64,000 nt of DNA from Hermatobates lingyangjiaoensis. Taxonomy: Eukaryota > Arthropoda > Insecta > Hemiptera > Hermatobatidae. Positions within the stretch are counted from its first letter, which is position 1. Each line of letters opens with the position of its first letter. Below the pieces are notes generated by a model. That model was not told where the DNA came from. It did not search any database and worked only from the letters and a program-made list of their open reading frames with translations. Positions 54,020 through 64,000 of the stretch are shown in pieces. The position numbers and the translations under genes are program-made. Where the stretch lies: positions 85,001 through 149,000 of the forward strand of contig JAPFBL010000576.1 of the NCBI GenBank assembly GCA_026182355.1, in the 5' to 3' direction.

Positions 54020-54245
54020 TTCTCACTAGATATACTAGTTTACGCTACTATGTCTACGCCTCTGGACTGGTAGATCAGGGGTTCAAATCTCACTCTAGCT
54101 CTCAATTTTTTTCTGGCAGGAGATGAAGAAAATATGAGCACGTTAAGCTGTCGGTCACGAGCCTTTAAAATGTATGGCTCCCAATGTAGAATGTTCCTTG
54201 CGTGGAAACAATGTGCGCCCTAACCTAGCCTAACCTATAACCAGC
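54020..54245 (+). mobile_element. tRNA-derived SINE, diverged
   Basis: CTACGCCTCTGGACTGGTAGATCAGGGGTTCAAATC keeps the anticodon-side and B box region. Then GAAAATATGAGCACGTTAAGC, GTCGGTCACGAGCC, GGCTCCCAATGTAGAATG and a tail ACCTAGCCTAACC. The DNA after it (AACCAGCAAGGAAAGGGTGC) recurs after the SINE at 55931-56270. Confidence 0.75.
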
Positions 54246-54295
54246 AAGGAAAGGGTGCTTCATTCATATAGGGAGTCTATTATTTCTTCCTTTAA

Positions 54296-54436
54296 CAAAC
54301 ACCTCAGTGCCTGTATTGCTCAACCGTAGACGATATGGAGCACATATTCTTTTCTTGCCAAAAATGGAATACTCAGAGGAGTGACTTGGTGAAGAAAATC
54401 GGTATATTCTCAGCAGAAACTATCATGCCTAGATGA
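54296..54436 (+). pseudogene. non-LTR retrotransposon ORF2 C-terminus
   Basis: The frame reads QCLYCSTVDDMEHIFFSCQK followed by WNTQRSDLVKKIG, ending in TGA. The pattern CxxC-x7-H-x4-C with a following W is the C-terminal CCHC finger of Jockey/R1/I-type non-LTR elements, downstream of the reverse transcriptase. Only about 45 codons remain, with a stop just upstream of 54296. The downstream DNA (54518-54632) recurs at 55001-55102 and is probably the element's 3' region. Confidence 0.7.
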
Positions 54437-54509
54437 CCTAGAGTGCTGAGATGTGGTATTTTACAAAAATATCCTCACAACAAAATAGAGACAGAAGATT
54501 TAGACTAAC

Positions 54510-54635
54510 TAATACTAAAGTAAGGCTGCGATACGTAAGGAATTGAATGGCCTAACCTGTGGAAATGTGGGAAACAGTTCCAGACTAGTGTCCTAGAAGA
54601 AAAGGGAGTTTTTAAGTTGGTAGTCTGGTTTAACT
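54510..54635 (+). mobile_element. non-LTR element 3' region, copy 1
   Basis: CTAAAGTAAGGCTGCGATACG, CTAGTGTCCTAGAAGAAAAGG and AGTTGGTAGTCTGGTT match 55000-55102 in order with about 70-75% identity by eye. It lies directly after the zinc-finger relic. Confidence 0.6.
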
Positions 54636-54726
54636 GGGATCAAAGCACTATTTATTTATTTGTTAAGGGTGATTGTAGTACTGCGTCCTAAGAACTATTG
54701 TACTTCCCCCCTCCCCCCCTTCTGTA

Positions 54727-54906
54727 CTATAGTACCCCAGTTAGCTTCAACGCCTCTAAGAAGCTCAGCACTTTTGCTGAGTCCAACGGTAAAAGCTCTT
54801 TTATGGTTTTGTTGAGTGTCCCGAAGCACCTGCCTCTGTGTAACACAGTGGCTTGACAATCAGCCAGCAGATGCAATGGTCCAAGCTCTATGTGAGTAAA
54901 TGCATT
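54727..54906 (-). pseudogene. protein-like 59-codon minus frame
   Basis: Open from 54906 to a TAG at 54727-54729. It begins NAFTHIELGPLHLLADCQAT and includes LHRGRCFGTLN and a leucine-rich end. Composition is protein-like in a GC-richer patch. The element HRGR-x-FGTLN recurs at about 7010-7045, with mostly synonymous base differences. It may belong to an old retroelement inserted between the two LINE fragments. I do not recognise the family. Confidence 0.35.
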
Positions 54907-54999
54907 TTACCACCTTACCCCCCCCCTCACTGCTAAATTATTATTGTTATTATTATTATTTTATTAAATTTGACACTTAGAAGAACGGGAATAAGAAAT

Positions 55000-55105
55000 T
55001 CTAAAGTAAGGCTGCCTTACCTAAGGAAATGGTACTGTGAAAAACGATTACTGGCTAGTATTCTAGAAGAAAACTGAGTGTTTGAGTTGATAGCCTGGTT
55101 CTGAG
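55000..55105 (+). mobile_element. non-LTR element 3' region, copy 2
   Basis: CTAAAGTAAGGCTGCCTTACC, ATTCTAGAAGAAAACTGAG and TTGATAGCCTGGTT mirror copy 1 in the same orientation. Confidence 0.6.
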
Positions 55106-55149
55106 AGCCCAACACTTATGTTTCTAAATTCATTTCATTCTACCTCCTT

Positions 55150-55440
55150 AACAAAAAAAAAAAAAAAAAAAATTAAATTTGAAATTGAGAAAAGGCTGAT
55201 TTGGAAAGGTGGTGAGATTTTGGTTTGGGGGGGGGTTAGGAATAATGTTGGCTGCGGCAAAGCATTGGGGGTAGAGTATTGGAGAGAGAAAGGAGGCCCT
55301 GGGAGATGTGAATCTGTCAATATGACCGAGCTGAGGAAGACTTTGCAGACTAGGCCGTGGGTTCTTGTTAGCTAACTGTGACTCCTCCCAATCAGTCCAT
55401 CCCAATGCCCACCTCTGCTGACTCACCCCTTATTCCTCAT
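55150..55440. other. poly-A, then GC-richer island
   Basis: A 20-base A run (55153-55171) is followed by G-rich sequence (GGTTTGGGGGGGGGTTAGG) and mixed DNA. Open frames on both strands here are proline or glycine rich and lack motifs. Not assigned. Confidence 0.4.
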
Positions 55441-55789
55441 CCAACCTATTCCTTAAAGCCTTTCAATTTTTGACATTTAGCAAAAAAAAAAAATCTTTTC
55501 TTCCTTCGGGTAATATTTACATTGAAAAGTTGATAATAAATCAGAAAAATTATAAAAATGAGTTACATTACAGTTATTCTTCATCTGAATAGAGTAAATT
55601 ACTCTTGTATAAAAATATAAAAAAAATATAAGGTATTTAATTATTTCAGAACCTACATAAACTTAATAATTACAGTGCAGGAGTTTTCATGTTGCTAAAC
55701 CTGCATAGATTTCTTTCTTACCTCCTGTCTTGTTCTTCTCTCTCTCTTTCTGACACCCACTTTTCTATCTATCTGTTCTTCCCAAGTCT

Positions 55790-55930
55790 GTATGATGCAG
55801 ATTCTCTTAAAGATCCCTCCATTAAAAACACTTCAGTTAGGCAAAATTTAGAACTCCAGTTGTAGATTGTTCATTACATGGTTTCACAAAGGGTCAATAC
55901 TTGGAATATGTGTGCCCTAAAGTAACCTAA
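55790..55930 (+). mobile_element. SINE 3' half, target of a later SINE
   Basis: TTAAAGATCCCTCCATTAAAAACAC, GCAAAATTTAGAACTCC, TTTCACAAAGGGTCAATAC and GTGTGCCCTAAAGTAACC are the tail half of the SINE. The next SINE inserted at its end. Confidence 0.8.
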
Positions 55931-56255
55931 TGAGGGGCCAGGTTAGCTCAGTGGTTAACGTACTCGCCTCTGAACTGAGTGAACCGGTGTTCGATACCCA
56001 TCTAGCCCTCGATTTATTCATGCGGGAGGTGAATAAATCTGAACACGCCGTCCCTCGGAAAAGGACATTAAACCGTCGGTCTCGAGCCTGTACGATGTCA
56101 GGTACTCGTTAAAGATCCCTACTCTAAATACATTTGAGTTAAGCAAAATTTAGGACTCCCACTGTAGAATCAATCTCCATTGTGCGGACTCACAAAGGGC
56201 CAATGCACGTCCTACGTTGTGTTCCCTTGTGGACTACCACTGCAACCTAACCTAA
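55931..56255 (+). mobile_element. tRNA-derived SINE, full length, with 15-bp duplication
   Basis: Best copy in the window. Head GGGGCCAGGTTAGCTCAGTGG, A box TTAGCTCAGTGG, B box GTGTTCGATACC. Then GGAGGTGAATAAATCTGAAC, GGAAAAGGACATTAAACCGTC, GTACGATGTCAGGTACTCG, AGGACTCCCACTGTAGAATC and an AACCTAACCTAA tail. The exact repeat CCTAAAGTAACCTAA flanks it at 55916-55930 and 56256-56270, a target-site duplication that dates this copy as fairly recent and fixes its ends. Confidence 0.92.
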
Positions 56256-56279
56256 CCTAAAGTAACCTAACCTATAGCC

Positions 56280-58985
56280 AGCAAAGAAAGGGCACCTCAT
56301 TCAAATAGTTCAAATAATATAAGGTTGAATTTTACTGCAGAAATAATTCAAAACATTCAATAAACGATACGAATTTTAGGGAAAATTGTCAACATCATAT
56401 TTTATACTCGATTGATCACACGGGTATCGTAATGATGAGAACAAATCGCAGAGATATATAAAAACACACTTAAACACTCACTTTAAACGTTATATTTCGC
56501 AAAACAATACTTTTTTTTAATATTTTTCAAATTTTTCAATCTGAAATCAAACAATTTTTTATCATAATTAATCTGAAATTTCAGTTTTAGTTATAACTAA
56601 ATGTCTTTGTAAGATTTTATTAAGAAGAACTTATTTTGACAATTATGGGATGGTGATAATCACTTGCACACTAAAGGATGGTATATGCAAAACATTTTAA
56701 TTTCGTAAATACGTGGCAAGAATAATTATAAAGGCTAGAACCTTGTAATATCAGTATTAATAGTATTTGCTCTAACAATGTATCGTAGCACAGATTTTTT
56801 AGTATAAATCACACATATTAAATAATATAACTGATTTGAGTATTTTCATGAAAAAGAAGTGATTTTTAGTTTCTGTGTGTTGAAAATAAAACTGAAATAT
56901 TTATTTTTTATTTGTAAAGATTTCAAATACTAATGGATTCGTTAATGACTCTGGCTTGAAAGCTCGGCACCTGATCAGAAGACATTTGAAATACAGCGAT
57001 ACGCAATGTTTGCTGTTGAAAGGATGATAAAAAACGCATTTCTCCCGGCTAGCCTGTCAGATAAGCGTATCAACTTAGCTGCTAATTGCCAGTCAGGGGC
57101 GATGACTCCCTCCTAGCAAAAGGGGAATTATATCGACCAAATCCCCGACCAGGTCTCCAATTACAAGTAGTTCATAGAGTCATTCAACTCCTGCCAGTCA
57201 GCTGTCTCACTCCAATGGCTCTACTTCAGCAGCTCTTTAAAAATATAGGCTCCGTATCAATGTTCAAGAAATAACGAATGCATCCTTCTTATATAAATAA
57301 TAAGAAATGAAGAAATAAAAGAACCCGTAGAAACAACACACAACTAACTGGCACAAATGAACAACTTTGCTATGTAAGAGAATCCCACAAAGATAAGATT
57401 TAATTTAATTTAATTATGTTGTTATTAAATTGTAGTCAGGAGTTCATTAAGATAAAAGGCAAATATTTTGGCAGAAATTAAAAAAAATAAATAGCCGAGA
57501 AATCAAAGTTTTCAACTACTTTGACAATTCAAAAAGTGTTGCTTTTTTTTCGAAAATAAATATTTTATCTATTTGCATAGCTTGAATACTGATATGAAGT
57601 AATAACTGAAACATGGGCCATCTATAAAATAGTGTGCTCATTTCATATCTAAGCTGTTTTTGCTAAAATAGTTACATTATTGTAACATAAAACTTATAAA
57701 ATACCGGTCAAGTATTGAATTTTCTGTATTTTGTACCCCTGAAAAGGCTGACTCCGGTACGTGCCGTAAAGAGTGAAGAATGTCCCTACCTACTGCTTTC
57801 CTATACTATTGAAAACGCTTTATTAGTATTATATTTTCATAAAAAAAAATTTTAAAAATACATTTCTGTTTCAAATTCCAACATAAGCGGTTTTTTTTTT
57901 TTTTTAGTCCATACCTAAAGGAAGAAGAAATGTAATTTATTTGATTCATGAACTGATGAACTCTAGAGATACTGGAAGAAGTTTGTTTTCAAGTGGAGCT
58001 AAAACAAGAGTTTTAGTTGAGCAAGAAGAGTTTGGGGTGTGGGTGGGGGGGTGAGAGCCGTAGAAAGAGAGCTGCGGACGTTATCAGCAAGCTTCCTCTT
58101 CGCTGGCCAGAGTCGCTTTATTTGGCACTAAATCAAGAGCCAGCCAACAACCCCACCTTGCGGCCTTTTCCAAAAACCTGATTGGAAAAACTCAATTCCC
58201 ATTACTTGAACAGATCCTATTATAAAAAAACACCATTTAAAAATTATTTTCAAAAATATTGTAATGTTAAAAAGTTCATAATTAAATTGCAACTAAAGAA
58301 ATGACTACTTATGGTATTTAATAAACATCTGAAATATTGTTAATGTTAAAGAAATCATTTTGTTATATATTTTCTACAAAAAAAAATCATAATCAAAGAA
58401 CTGACTCAAAATGATAAATAAATCATGATTAAATCGTAACTAAAAATAAGGAATTTAGCTACTCAATGAGTTTAGTGAGACTGCAGAAAAACATGACTTT
58501 TCCATTAGAATTTGAAATGCACAACGGTTAAAAAAAAGGTAGAGATTTATTTAATTAATTTGTTAAAAGAGATTTCAAGAAACTCTGTTTTTTGGAAAAC
58601 CAATTACAATATCTTTTGAAATTGGGTCAACAAATTGGGCTGACTTATGATAATTGAAATGTGTATATTTTAGTATTAATATACTAACATAATTGAAAAA
58701 CATTTTGCAACATGTTTTTTACGAAATCTATGATACGGTTTTTAAGGGATTCTTAGAAACTGGATTTCTGTAAGAACGTATACACAATTCATAAGATTAT
58801 ACTTATACAAATTGAGCCTAATTTATAGTATGCAGTATTTAACTGATGATGACTTATGATTAATTAAGTTTGCACAATGTGGTACTTTAATGTGCCAGCA
58901 AGTTTCTCATAAAATCAACTCGCAGTTTCAAACGCTGGTGGCCTAAATCTTTCAGGTAATTAGGCTTACAAGAAGAACTGCTCCC
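56280..58985. other. mostly AT-rich, two GC-richer islands, no gene called
   Basis: 57035-57235 (GCCTGTCAGATAAGCG, CCAGTCAGGGGCGATGACTCC) and 58020-58190 (GGCCAGAGTCGCTTTATTTGG) are single-copy here and stand out from AT-rich surroundings. A 62-codon plus frame at 57086 has no motif. They could be conserved regulatory DNA or exon remnants. Confidence 0.4.
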
Positions 58986-59021
58986 AATATATAGCAATAT
59001 ACATATTCTCATATATATATT

Positions 59022-59390
59022 AAGATTTCACATAAACACGTGAAATAACAATCAACGATCAAACCACAATATGAAATGGGGAAAAAAAAGTTTAAGATCT
59101 TTCAACAACAACAAGCTGTCTTCATTAGAGTCAAAAACCCAACTAAAACACAAGATGGAGAATCATCATGGTGATATGTTCAAAGGAGTGAGAGGGAAGA
59201 TTTGTATTTTAAAAGGGTGTAAAGTGCAGGAAAGGACAATAGTCTAGAGAGGGATGTTAGGATAAACAAAGTAGTACAACAAGAAAAAGTATAAAAAAAA
59301 ACTATCCGCTAGATGTCAACCATCTTGGATGAAGCTATTGCCCTCGTCCAGAAGAATATTTATTGTGAAATCTTGTTATATTCTCATATA
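59022..59390. mobile_element. family A monomer with full interior
   Basis: The left arm GATTTCACATAAACACGTG, the antisense core (worn: TCTTTCAACAACAACAAGCTG) and CAAAAACCCAACTAAAACAC continue through AGAGGGATGTTAGG and ACTATCCGCTAGATGTCAACC, ending TATTGTGAAATCTTG. Same interior as 12568-12850. It shows the full non-palindromic unit, about 370 bp, ending in the outer-arm word TGTGAAATCTT. No protein. Confidence 0.75.
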
Positions 59391-61189
59391 CGTACAATAG
59401 TACAAGATAAACGACTAAGAAATGAACAGAACAGAATAAGACAATTGTTTCAATTGACAGTTCCAACGCAGCTTCATGAAGATGAATTGATGAAGATGAA
59501 TTGATGAAGATGATTCTAAATAGTGGTAAAAACTGACCACTAAGTTGATCTTAATTGAGTATTATCTTCAATTATAGGCTTGAATATTACATACAACAAG
59601 GTTCATAAAAATCGAATAAAAAAAAAGTTAAACAAGAATGCAATCGTATTTGAAAAGAAATAATTTGTGTATTAAATATTCAGTCCATAATATTTCATTA
59701 CCGTTAGTATTGATTTCAGAAGATAAGCAGAAACTTCTGTTAAGTTGCAGCCAGTCCATATTTTAATACCTTTTTTGCTATTCTCAGTGAACAAAAGATA
59801 GCTATATCGATAAATTATTGCCGTGTCAGAGGCAGGTCTTAAGAGCAACATTACCCATGGTAAGATATGTGGTGGAAAAGTAATATATTTGCGGTTGGAA
59901 ATATGTTTAATTTTGACTTGAAGCCAAGAAGTGGAAGAATTTATTTTCTTCTTTACTCTTTTCCAGTGTTTACTCTTTTTTAAATGAAATCCAAGAATTG
60001 TTTTTAAATCAAAAACGAAACTGAAGTTAATATTAAAAAACCAATAATTGAAAAGGAGGAGAAATAAATAAAGTTATTTTTCTTGGTAAGTAATTTACAA
60101 AAACATTAAACTTTTATGATATCAATTTTTAATTAACTGTACCTTTAACATTAACTTTAAAGTGAAAGGAAAAATAGTCTATATAGTGGGCACTTTCAAA
60201 TTGAAAATGAATTATAAACAAATTAGTTCGAGAAAAGTCTTATGAATTATAATTGTGAATTAATTCATAGATGTTGGAATTTTAAGTTTATTGCAACTTA
60301 AATTTGAATTAACTTCATTACAAATGTTGAAGTTGTTATTTAAATATAATAAATTGATTCTTGCAATTGGGATGCTAAATTATTTTAAGATTGTAATTAA
60401 TTACTATGATTTACTTTCTATAACAAAAATAGTTTAAGAAAAGTCTTTATCTTATGAATTGCAATTATGAATTAATTCATTGATAAAATATAATCCAATT
60501 GCAATATAATTATTGTTAATTAAAATTTTCTGATAACACTTACTGATATGAATGAATTGAGTGTTTATTCATTCTTTAACTTGATTTAGGTACAGTAAAG
60601 TAAACGTAGACTACTCCATTTTTGCTATTTTTTTTTCTTATAAATTTAATATTTTATTAAAATGTTTGATGCTTTTAGCAGAGTGAAGTCTCTGCATTAA
60701 CTAGCTCGGCTAATAACGTAATCCGACGGGGGACTGATTAGACTATATTATATTAATATTAAGGATAAGGACTTATTCTAGGCGCTTCTTTACCCGATAA
60801 AACCATCTCAACAGTGTCAGCTTATTGGTTCTTTTATTTCTCCAATACTTCATCAATGTTGAATTTTCTTCAAAATTTTCAAATAATTTGCGAATATAAT
60901 ATTATCATCAAGAAAGTAATGGTTCAGCTCACGTATACTATAGTCCCACTAATAGTGACATATAGTAACATAATAACAATAAATTATAATGTTACTTTAA
61001 CAATAAAAATTCCTGTAAAATTTCTTGACATTTTTCCAAAGCAAATGTTTTCTAAATGATATTTCGTAAGTTTCATGAATATAAAAAAAAGCAAAAAAGG
61101 AATCATGGGTACATTTTTTATTATATTTTTGGGGGATGAAAGAGAAGGTATGTGGAAATAACACCTCTGACGTTGATTCTTTGACGGGA
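59391..61189. other. AT-rich unique stretch, no gene seen
   Basis: 59475-59512 has a small direct repeat of GAAGATGAATTGAT. Otherwise nothing supported. Confidence 0.5.
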
Positions 61190-61191
61190 TA

Positions 61192-61435
61192 TAAAATATT
61201 CTGCATTGGAAGTCTTTCATTTTCTCTAATCTAAGTATATTTAGTGTAGGGATCTTAAGGGAATGCCTGAAATTGTACAAGCTCTGAACAGTTGGCTAAT
61301 ATCTTTGAGAGACAAAATGCTCGGAATTTGTTTACTTGTAATGTGAAAAAAATGATTATCAAAGTAAGAATCGAACGCACGATATGCTAGTACGTGACGA
61401 GCACAATATCCACTGGGCTACCTTGGACTACCTAG
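61192..61435 (-). mobile_element. tRNA-derived SINE, minus strand, diverged
   Basis: Antisense order: GCATTGGAAGTC, TAGTGTAGGGATCTTAAGGG, AATTGTACAAGCTC, AATGCTCGGAATTTG, then GTAAGAATCGAACGCACG (B box complement) and CCACTGGGCTACC (A box complement). Confidence 0.75.
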
Positions 61436-61554
61436 GTACCCGATTAATGTCAAGTAGGATAATTTGAAATATTTGAAATCTTATATCATTGAAACAAAAC
61501 TGATAATATATTCAACAATAATGAATATTCCAAATATATATGACAGAATATCAT

Positions 61555-61945
61555 CAAACGATTACAAGGAAAGAACGCGATGAAAGAACACACAACTCAT
61601 TTCAATATTTCAACCTCGTCGTCATCAGGAGAAGAATAAGATGAAGAGAAGTTCTGCTCCGCTGACAAACAGTCTTGCATTATATAATATATAACAGTGT
61701 ATATACAGCAGTAAAGAGTATATAATGTATTATATGTACATAATATATAACACTCTATCATGTAACTGTATTTTATACAAGGTTACTGTTTGCCAGCCGA
61801 GCAGAACTCCTCTTTTTCTGCTTCTCTTTCTCCTGATGACGACGTGTTCAAAATATTGAAGTGAGTTGGCGTTGTTTCTACGTTTCATTTTCCTGTAATC
61901 CTTTGATATGTTGCACTAACTGACTCCTTCATGTTTTGAATATTG
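61555..61945. repeat. foldback element, family W
   Basis: The left on the minus strand: CTTCTTCTC, CTGATGA, C, hairpin GAC/GTT, GAA, ATAT, T, GAAATGAG (outer stem six of eight). The right: TTCTCCTGATGACGACGTGTTC-AAAATATTGAAGTGAG. The ends pair (CAAACGATTACAAGGAAAG against CCTGTAATCCTTTGAT). The centre is AT-rich with ATAATATATAAC repeats and GTTCTGCTCCGCTG mirrored by GCCGAGCAGAACTC. Confidence 0.82.
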
Positions 61946-62417
61946 ATAGAATATTATATAATATACATAATATATAAGCTTATTTTAAGAATACAATCAC
62001 GAAATACATTATCGACCCATGAATTAGAATTACAATACCAGTAATGAGAAGGTTTTGAGGGTGTCAAAAGGAGTTTCAGAGCATCCTTAGCGTCAACTAT
62101 ATAAGGTCAAATGTTTCCTTTATACTGTTGGAGCTACTTGCTTCCACAGAGACAATTACTTAAAATGAACAACCGCAGGCTATAAATACTACACTTGTCA
62201 TGCTCTGCCGTGACATTTAGTAAATGAAGACCCACAAACTTACTGTCGCATATTTCTTACTTTTAAAAGTTTCTAACTTTCTAAAATGCTTTTTACAAAA
62301 TTTATTATATTGTGGCTGCAATGCATTTTATTGATTAATAGATCATAATTGTATTAGTGTATAAACACATAAAATACCTGAATTATATTAAATAAATAAC
62401 ACTTCATCTATAATCAT
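61946..62417. other. AT-rich stretch, nothing recognised
   Basis: Ends in (TA)n at 62418-62446. Confidence 0.5.
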
Positions 62418-62479
62418 CTATATATATATATATATATATATATATAACTAATAACGTAATATGTAACTAATATAACGTA

Positions 62480-62610
62480 ACGGTCCGGCTTGAGTTAGCT
62501 TCAGCTACTCAAAGGGACTACTTCTACCCGATGACGACGACTGTCGAAATATTGTTGTGAGTCTTTTGTGTGTGTCTTTATTTGTGTTTTCTCTTTCCTG
62601 TGTGAACTAT
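62480..62610 (+). repeat. single arm, family F
   Basis: CTACCCGATGACGACGACTGTCGAAATATTGTTGTGAGTC: box CCGATGA, C, hairpin GAC/GTC, GAAATATT. Then TTTTGTGTGTGTCTTTATTTG. Sense form of the arm at 3010-3047. Confidence 0.6.
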
Positions 62611-62639
62611 ATATATTCTTCACGTTGTTTCTTGACCCA

Positions 62640-62715
62640 ATATTTAGTACGTGCTAATTGTAAAACAATCATGTTGTAGCCCTAAAGATGACATAAATAT
62701 ATGTCACGTGGAAAC

Positions 62716-62765
<50 letters not shown>

Positions 62766-62889
62766 CTATCAATTGTTTCTGACCAATATTTAGTAGTGCT
62801 AATTGAAAACAATCATTTTCAAGATGACAAATAATGTCGAACTCGGAAAGATAGTTTAAAATATTGGACCTCAAAGCTCAAAAAAATTA

Positions 62890-62895
<6 letters not shown>
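62640..62895. repeat. worn foldback, family D variant
   Basis: TGTAGCCCTAAAGATGACATAAATATATGTC at 62677-62707 is the D variant core with CTAAAGA; the second half (CAAGATGACAAATAATGTCGAACTCGG) is rearranged. A (TA)n insert lies at 62722-62763. Ends CCTCAAAGCTCAAAAAAATTACATCAT as in 21385-21412. Confidence 0.6.
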
Positions 62896-62929
<34 letters not shown>

Positions 62930-62934
62930 CCATG

Positions 62935-63058
62935 ATAAACGAAAAACGGTCCGGCAGGACAAATAACAATTAAAATAAGCAGTGACACATAAACTGAAAC
63001 ACAACAAAGACTCACTTTTCAATATTTCGACCGTAATGGTGGTCGTCCTCAGGAGAAG
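62935..63058 (-). repeat. single arm, family C, intact core
   Basis: Antisense: the terminal box ACGGTCCGGCAGGAC, AACAATTAAAATAAGCAGTG, and the core CTTCTCCTGAGGACGACCACCATTACGGTCG. The hairpin has one G-C to A-C change relative to 20484-20527. It ends at AGGAGAAGAA then (TA)n, with no right arm. Confidence 0.8.
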
Positions 63059-63059
<1 letters not shown>

Positions 63060-63097
<38 letters not shown>

Positions 63098-63128
63098 AAG
63101 TATATAAAGAAGATATATATATATATAA
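63060..63128. repeat. (TA)n tracts
   Basis: Two TA runs separated by AAGAAGTATATAAAGAAG, between C and A arms. Confidence 0.9.
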
Positions 63129-63240
63129 GGAAGATCTCACAATAAACATGTGGATTCATATTGTATTCAAACCAATAAGAAATGAGAGAAAAGACTAAGA
63201 TATTTTAACCGTAACAAGCGGTTTTCGTCAGAGCGGGAGC
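63129..63240 (-). repeat. single arm, family A
   Basis: GATCTCACAATAAACATGTG, CAAACCAATAAGAAATGAG, AAGACTAAGATATTTTAACCG and AACAAGCGGTTTTCGTCAGAGC: an antisense family A arm with a worn core. Confidence 0.7.
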
Positions 63241-63807
63241 AATACATGAACACACCAGCTAAAATGCACAACCAAAACTCTCGAGGAAGATGTTAATAGA
63301 TAACACCGTAGTACACAAACAAGGACAAGATCACAGGAGGTTACAAATAATTGAAGCACTTCTGATTTTGAAAAAAAAAAACAAAAATTAAACCAACAGT
63401 ACACAGGCAGCATACGGCAACTCAAACTACTAGGAAGATCAAAGCCCCTATCCTAAATTTATTTTTATGTTCTTTTTACAATCCTTTTTATATTTCTCAA
63501 ACCATAATGTAACCAAGATTAACGGTAGTGTAACTTTTTTCTCCCTATTAGTTTACATACCTGTATGGTAAATAACTATATCAATAAATTCTGAAGATGG
63601 TTGAAGACAAAGAAAATATGTTGATAACTTAGTTTAAATTTAATTTAGCTGTTATATTTAGTATAAGTGCAACATCCAATAAAGTAGTGATGTCTAACAG
63701 TAGCTTTTTCTAAAATTATACACGAACTCAACCTTGAAGAAAAATATTAGCCAGGAGATTAGAAATGCTTCATAAAAAAAAGGTATTCACAATGAAGTCA
63801 ATTGATT
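63241..63807. other. AT-rich stretch, nothing firm
   Basis: Unique sequence. CTGAAGATGGTTGAAGACAAAGAAAATATG near 63591 is a possible worn core. No exon. Confidence 0.45.
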
Positions 63808-63808
63808 G

Positions 63809-63884
<76 letters not shown>

Positions 63885-63890
63885 TGTGTG
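63808..63890. repeat. (TA)n and (TG)n microsatellites
   Basis: TA run to 63844, then TG run to about 63890. Confidence 0.95.
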
Positions 63891-64000
63891 TATTTTGGGA
63901 GCAGACCTTCATTCAAACAAGTTTTGTTAAAAATTATGCCAATTTTCATTTTTGTCCTTTTTCGAGTGAATTTTTCTAACTTTAGGACTATGGCTTTCCA

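Noticed and set aside
57720..57790. Another hammerhead-like core (CCTGAAAAGGCTGACTCCGG)
   Set aside because: No GAAA, no palindrome and no outer stem.

Overview
This window looks like nuclear DNA from an animal, probably an invertebrate. It is very AT-rich, has no long open reading frames, is full of (TA)n, (TG)n and (CT)n tracts, and carries tRNA-headed SINEs, relics of Penelope-like and non-LTR retroelements, hAT-like and TA-target DNA transposons, minisatellites and dozens of inverted-repeat (foldback) elements. I could not fix the phylum. No intact protein-coding gene, host exon, rRNA or functional tRNA gene could be supported; the longest open frames (204, 169 and 117 codons) are by-products of tandem repeats or foldbacks.

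Layout. 0-8 kb: SINEs, short foldbacks and AT-rich unique sequence. 8.5-10.2 kb: a minisatellite of about 105 bp whose middle looks like a mixed consensus of array and right flank. 11.5-12.0 kb: a hAT-like nonautonomous element. 12.5-16.2 kb: a dense foldback cluster including a palindrome with arms of about 430 bp. 18-26 kb: the densest foldback block, with a perfect 144-bp inverted repeat and a Penelope-like reverse transcriptase relic (25.7-25.85 kb). 26-40 kb: SINEs, a TA-flanked TIR element, a 209-bp higher-order tandem repeat, an inverted hAT-like copy and more foldbacks. 41.3-43 kb: a second hAT-like element and an old short-period tandem repeat with a 96-bp amplified core. 44-49 kb: a SINE cluster. 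49-51.2 kb: ordinary AT-rich sequence. 51.2-53.1 kb: foldbacks. 54-56.3 kb: non-LTR retrotransposon remnants and nested SINEs. 56-61 kb: mostly unique AT-rich DNA with two GC-richer islands. 61-64 kb: more foldbacks and microsatellites.

The most interesting signal is common to most foldbacks. Although their sequences differ (called families A, B, C, D, E, F, G, H, I, K, L/M, N, P and W here), most arms carry one architecture: a short outer stem, CTGANGA, one extra base, a hairpin, GAA, a 4-6 nt self-complementary palindrome starting with A, one base that is A, C or T, then the other strand of the outer stem. This is the layout of a type I hammerhead ribozyme (stem I, CUGANGA, stem II, GAA, stem III, H17, stem I), with stem III able to form only between two molecules and one consistent extra base after A9. 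Stem sequences differ between families while pairing is kept, which argues for selection on structure. Families B, C and E also share a terminal GGATCGT box beside the (TA)n tracts. Catalysis is not shown, and the extra base departs from the canonical core.
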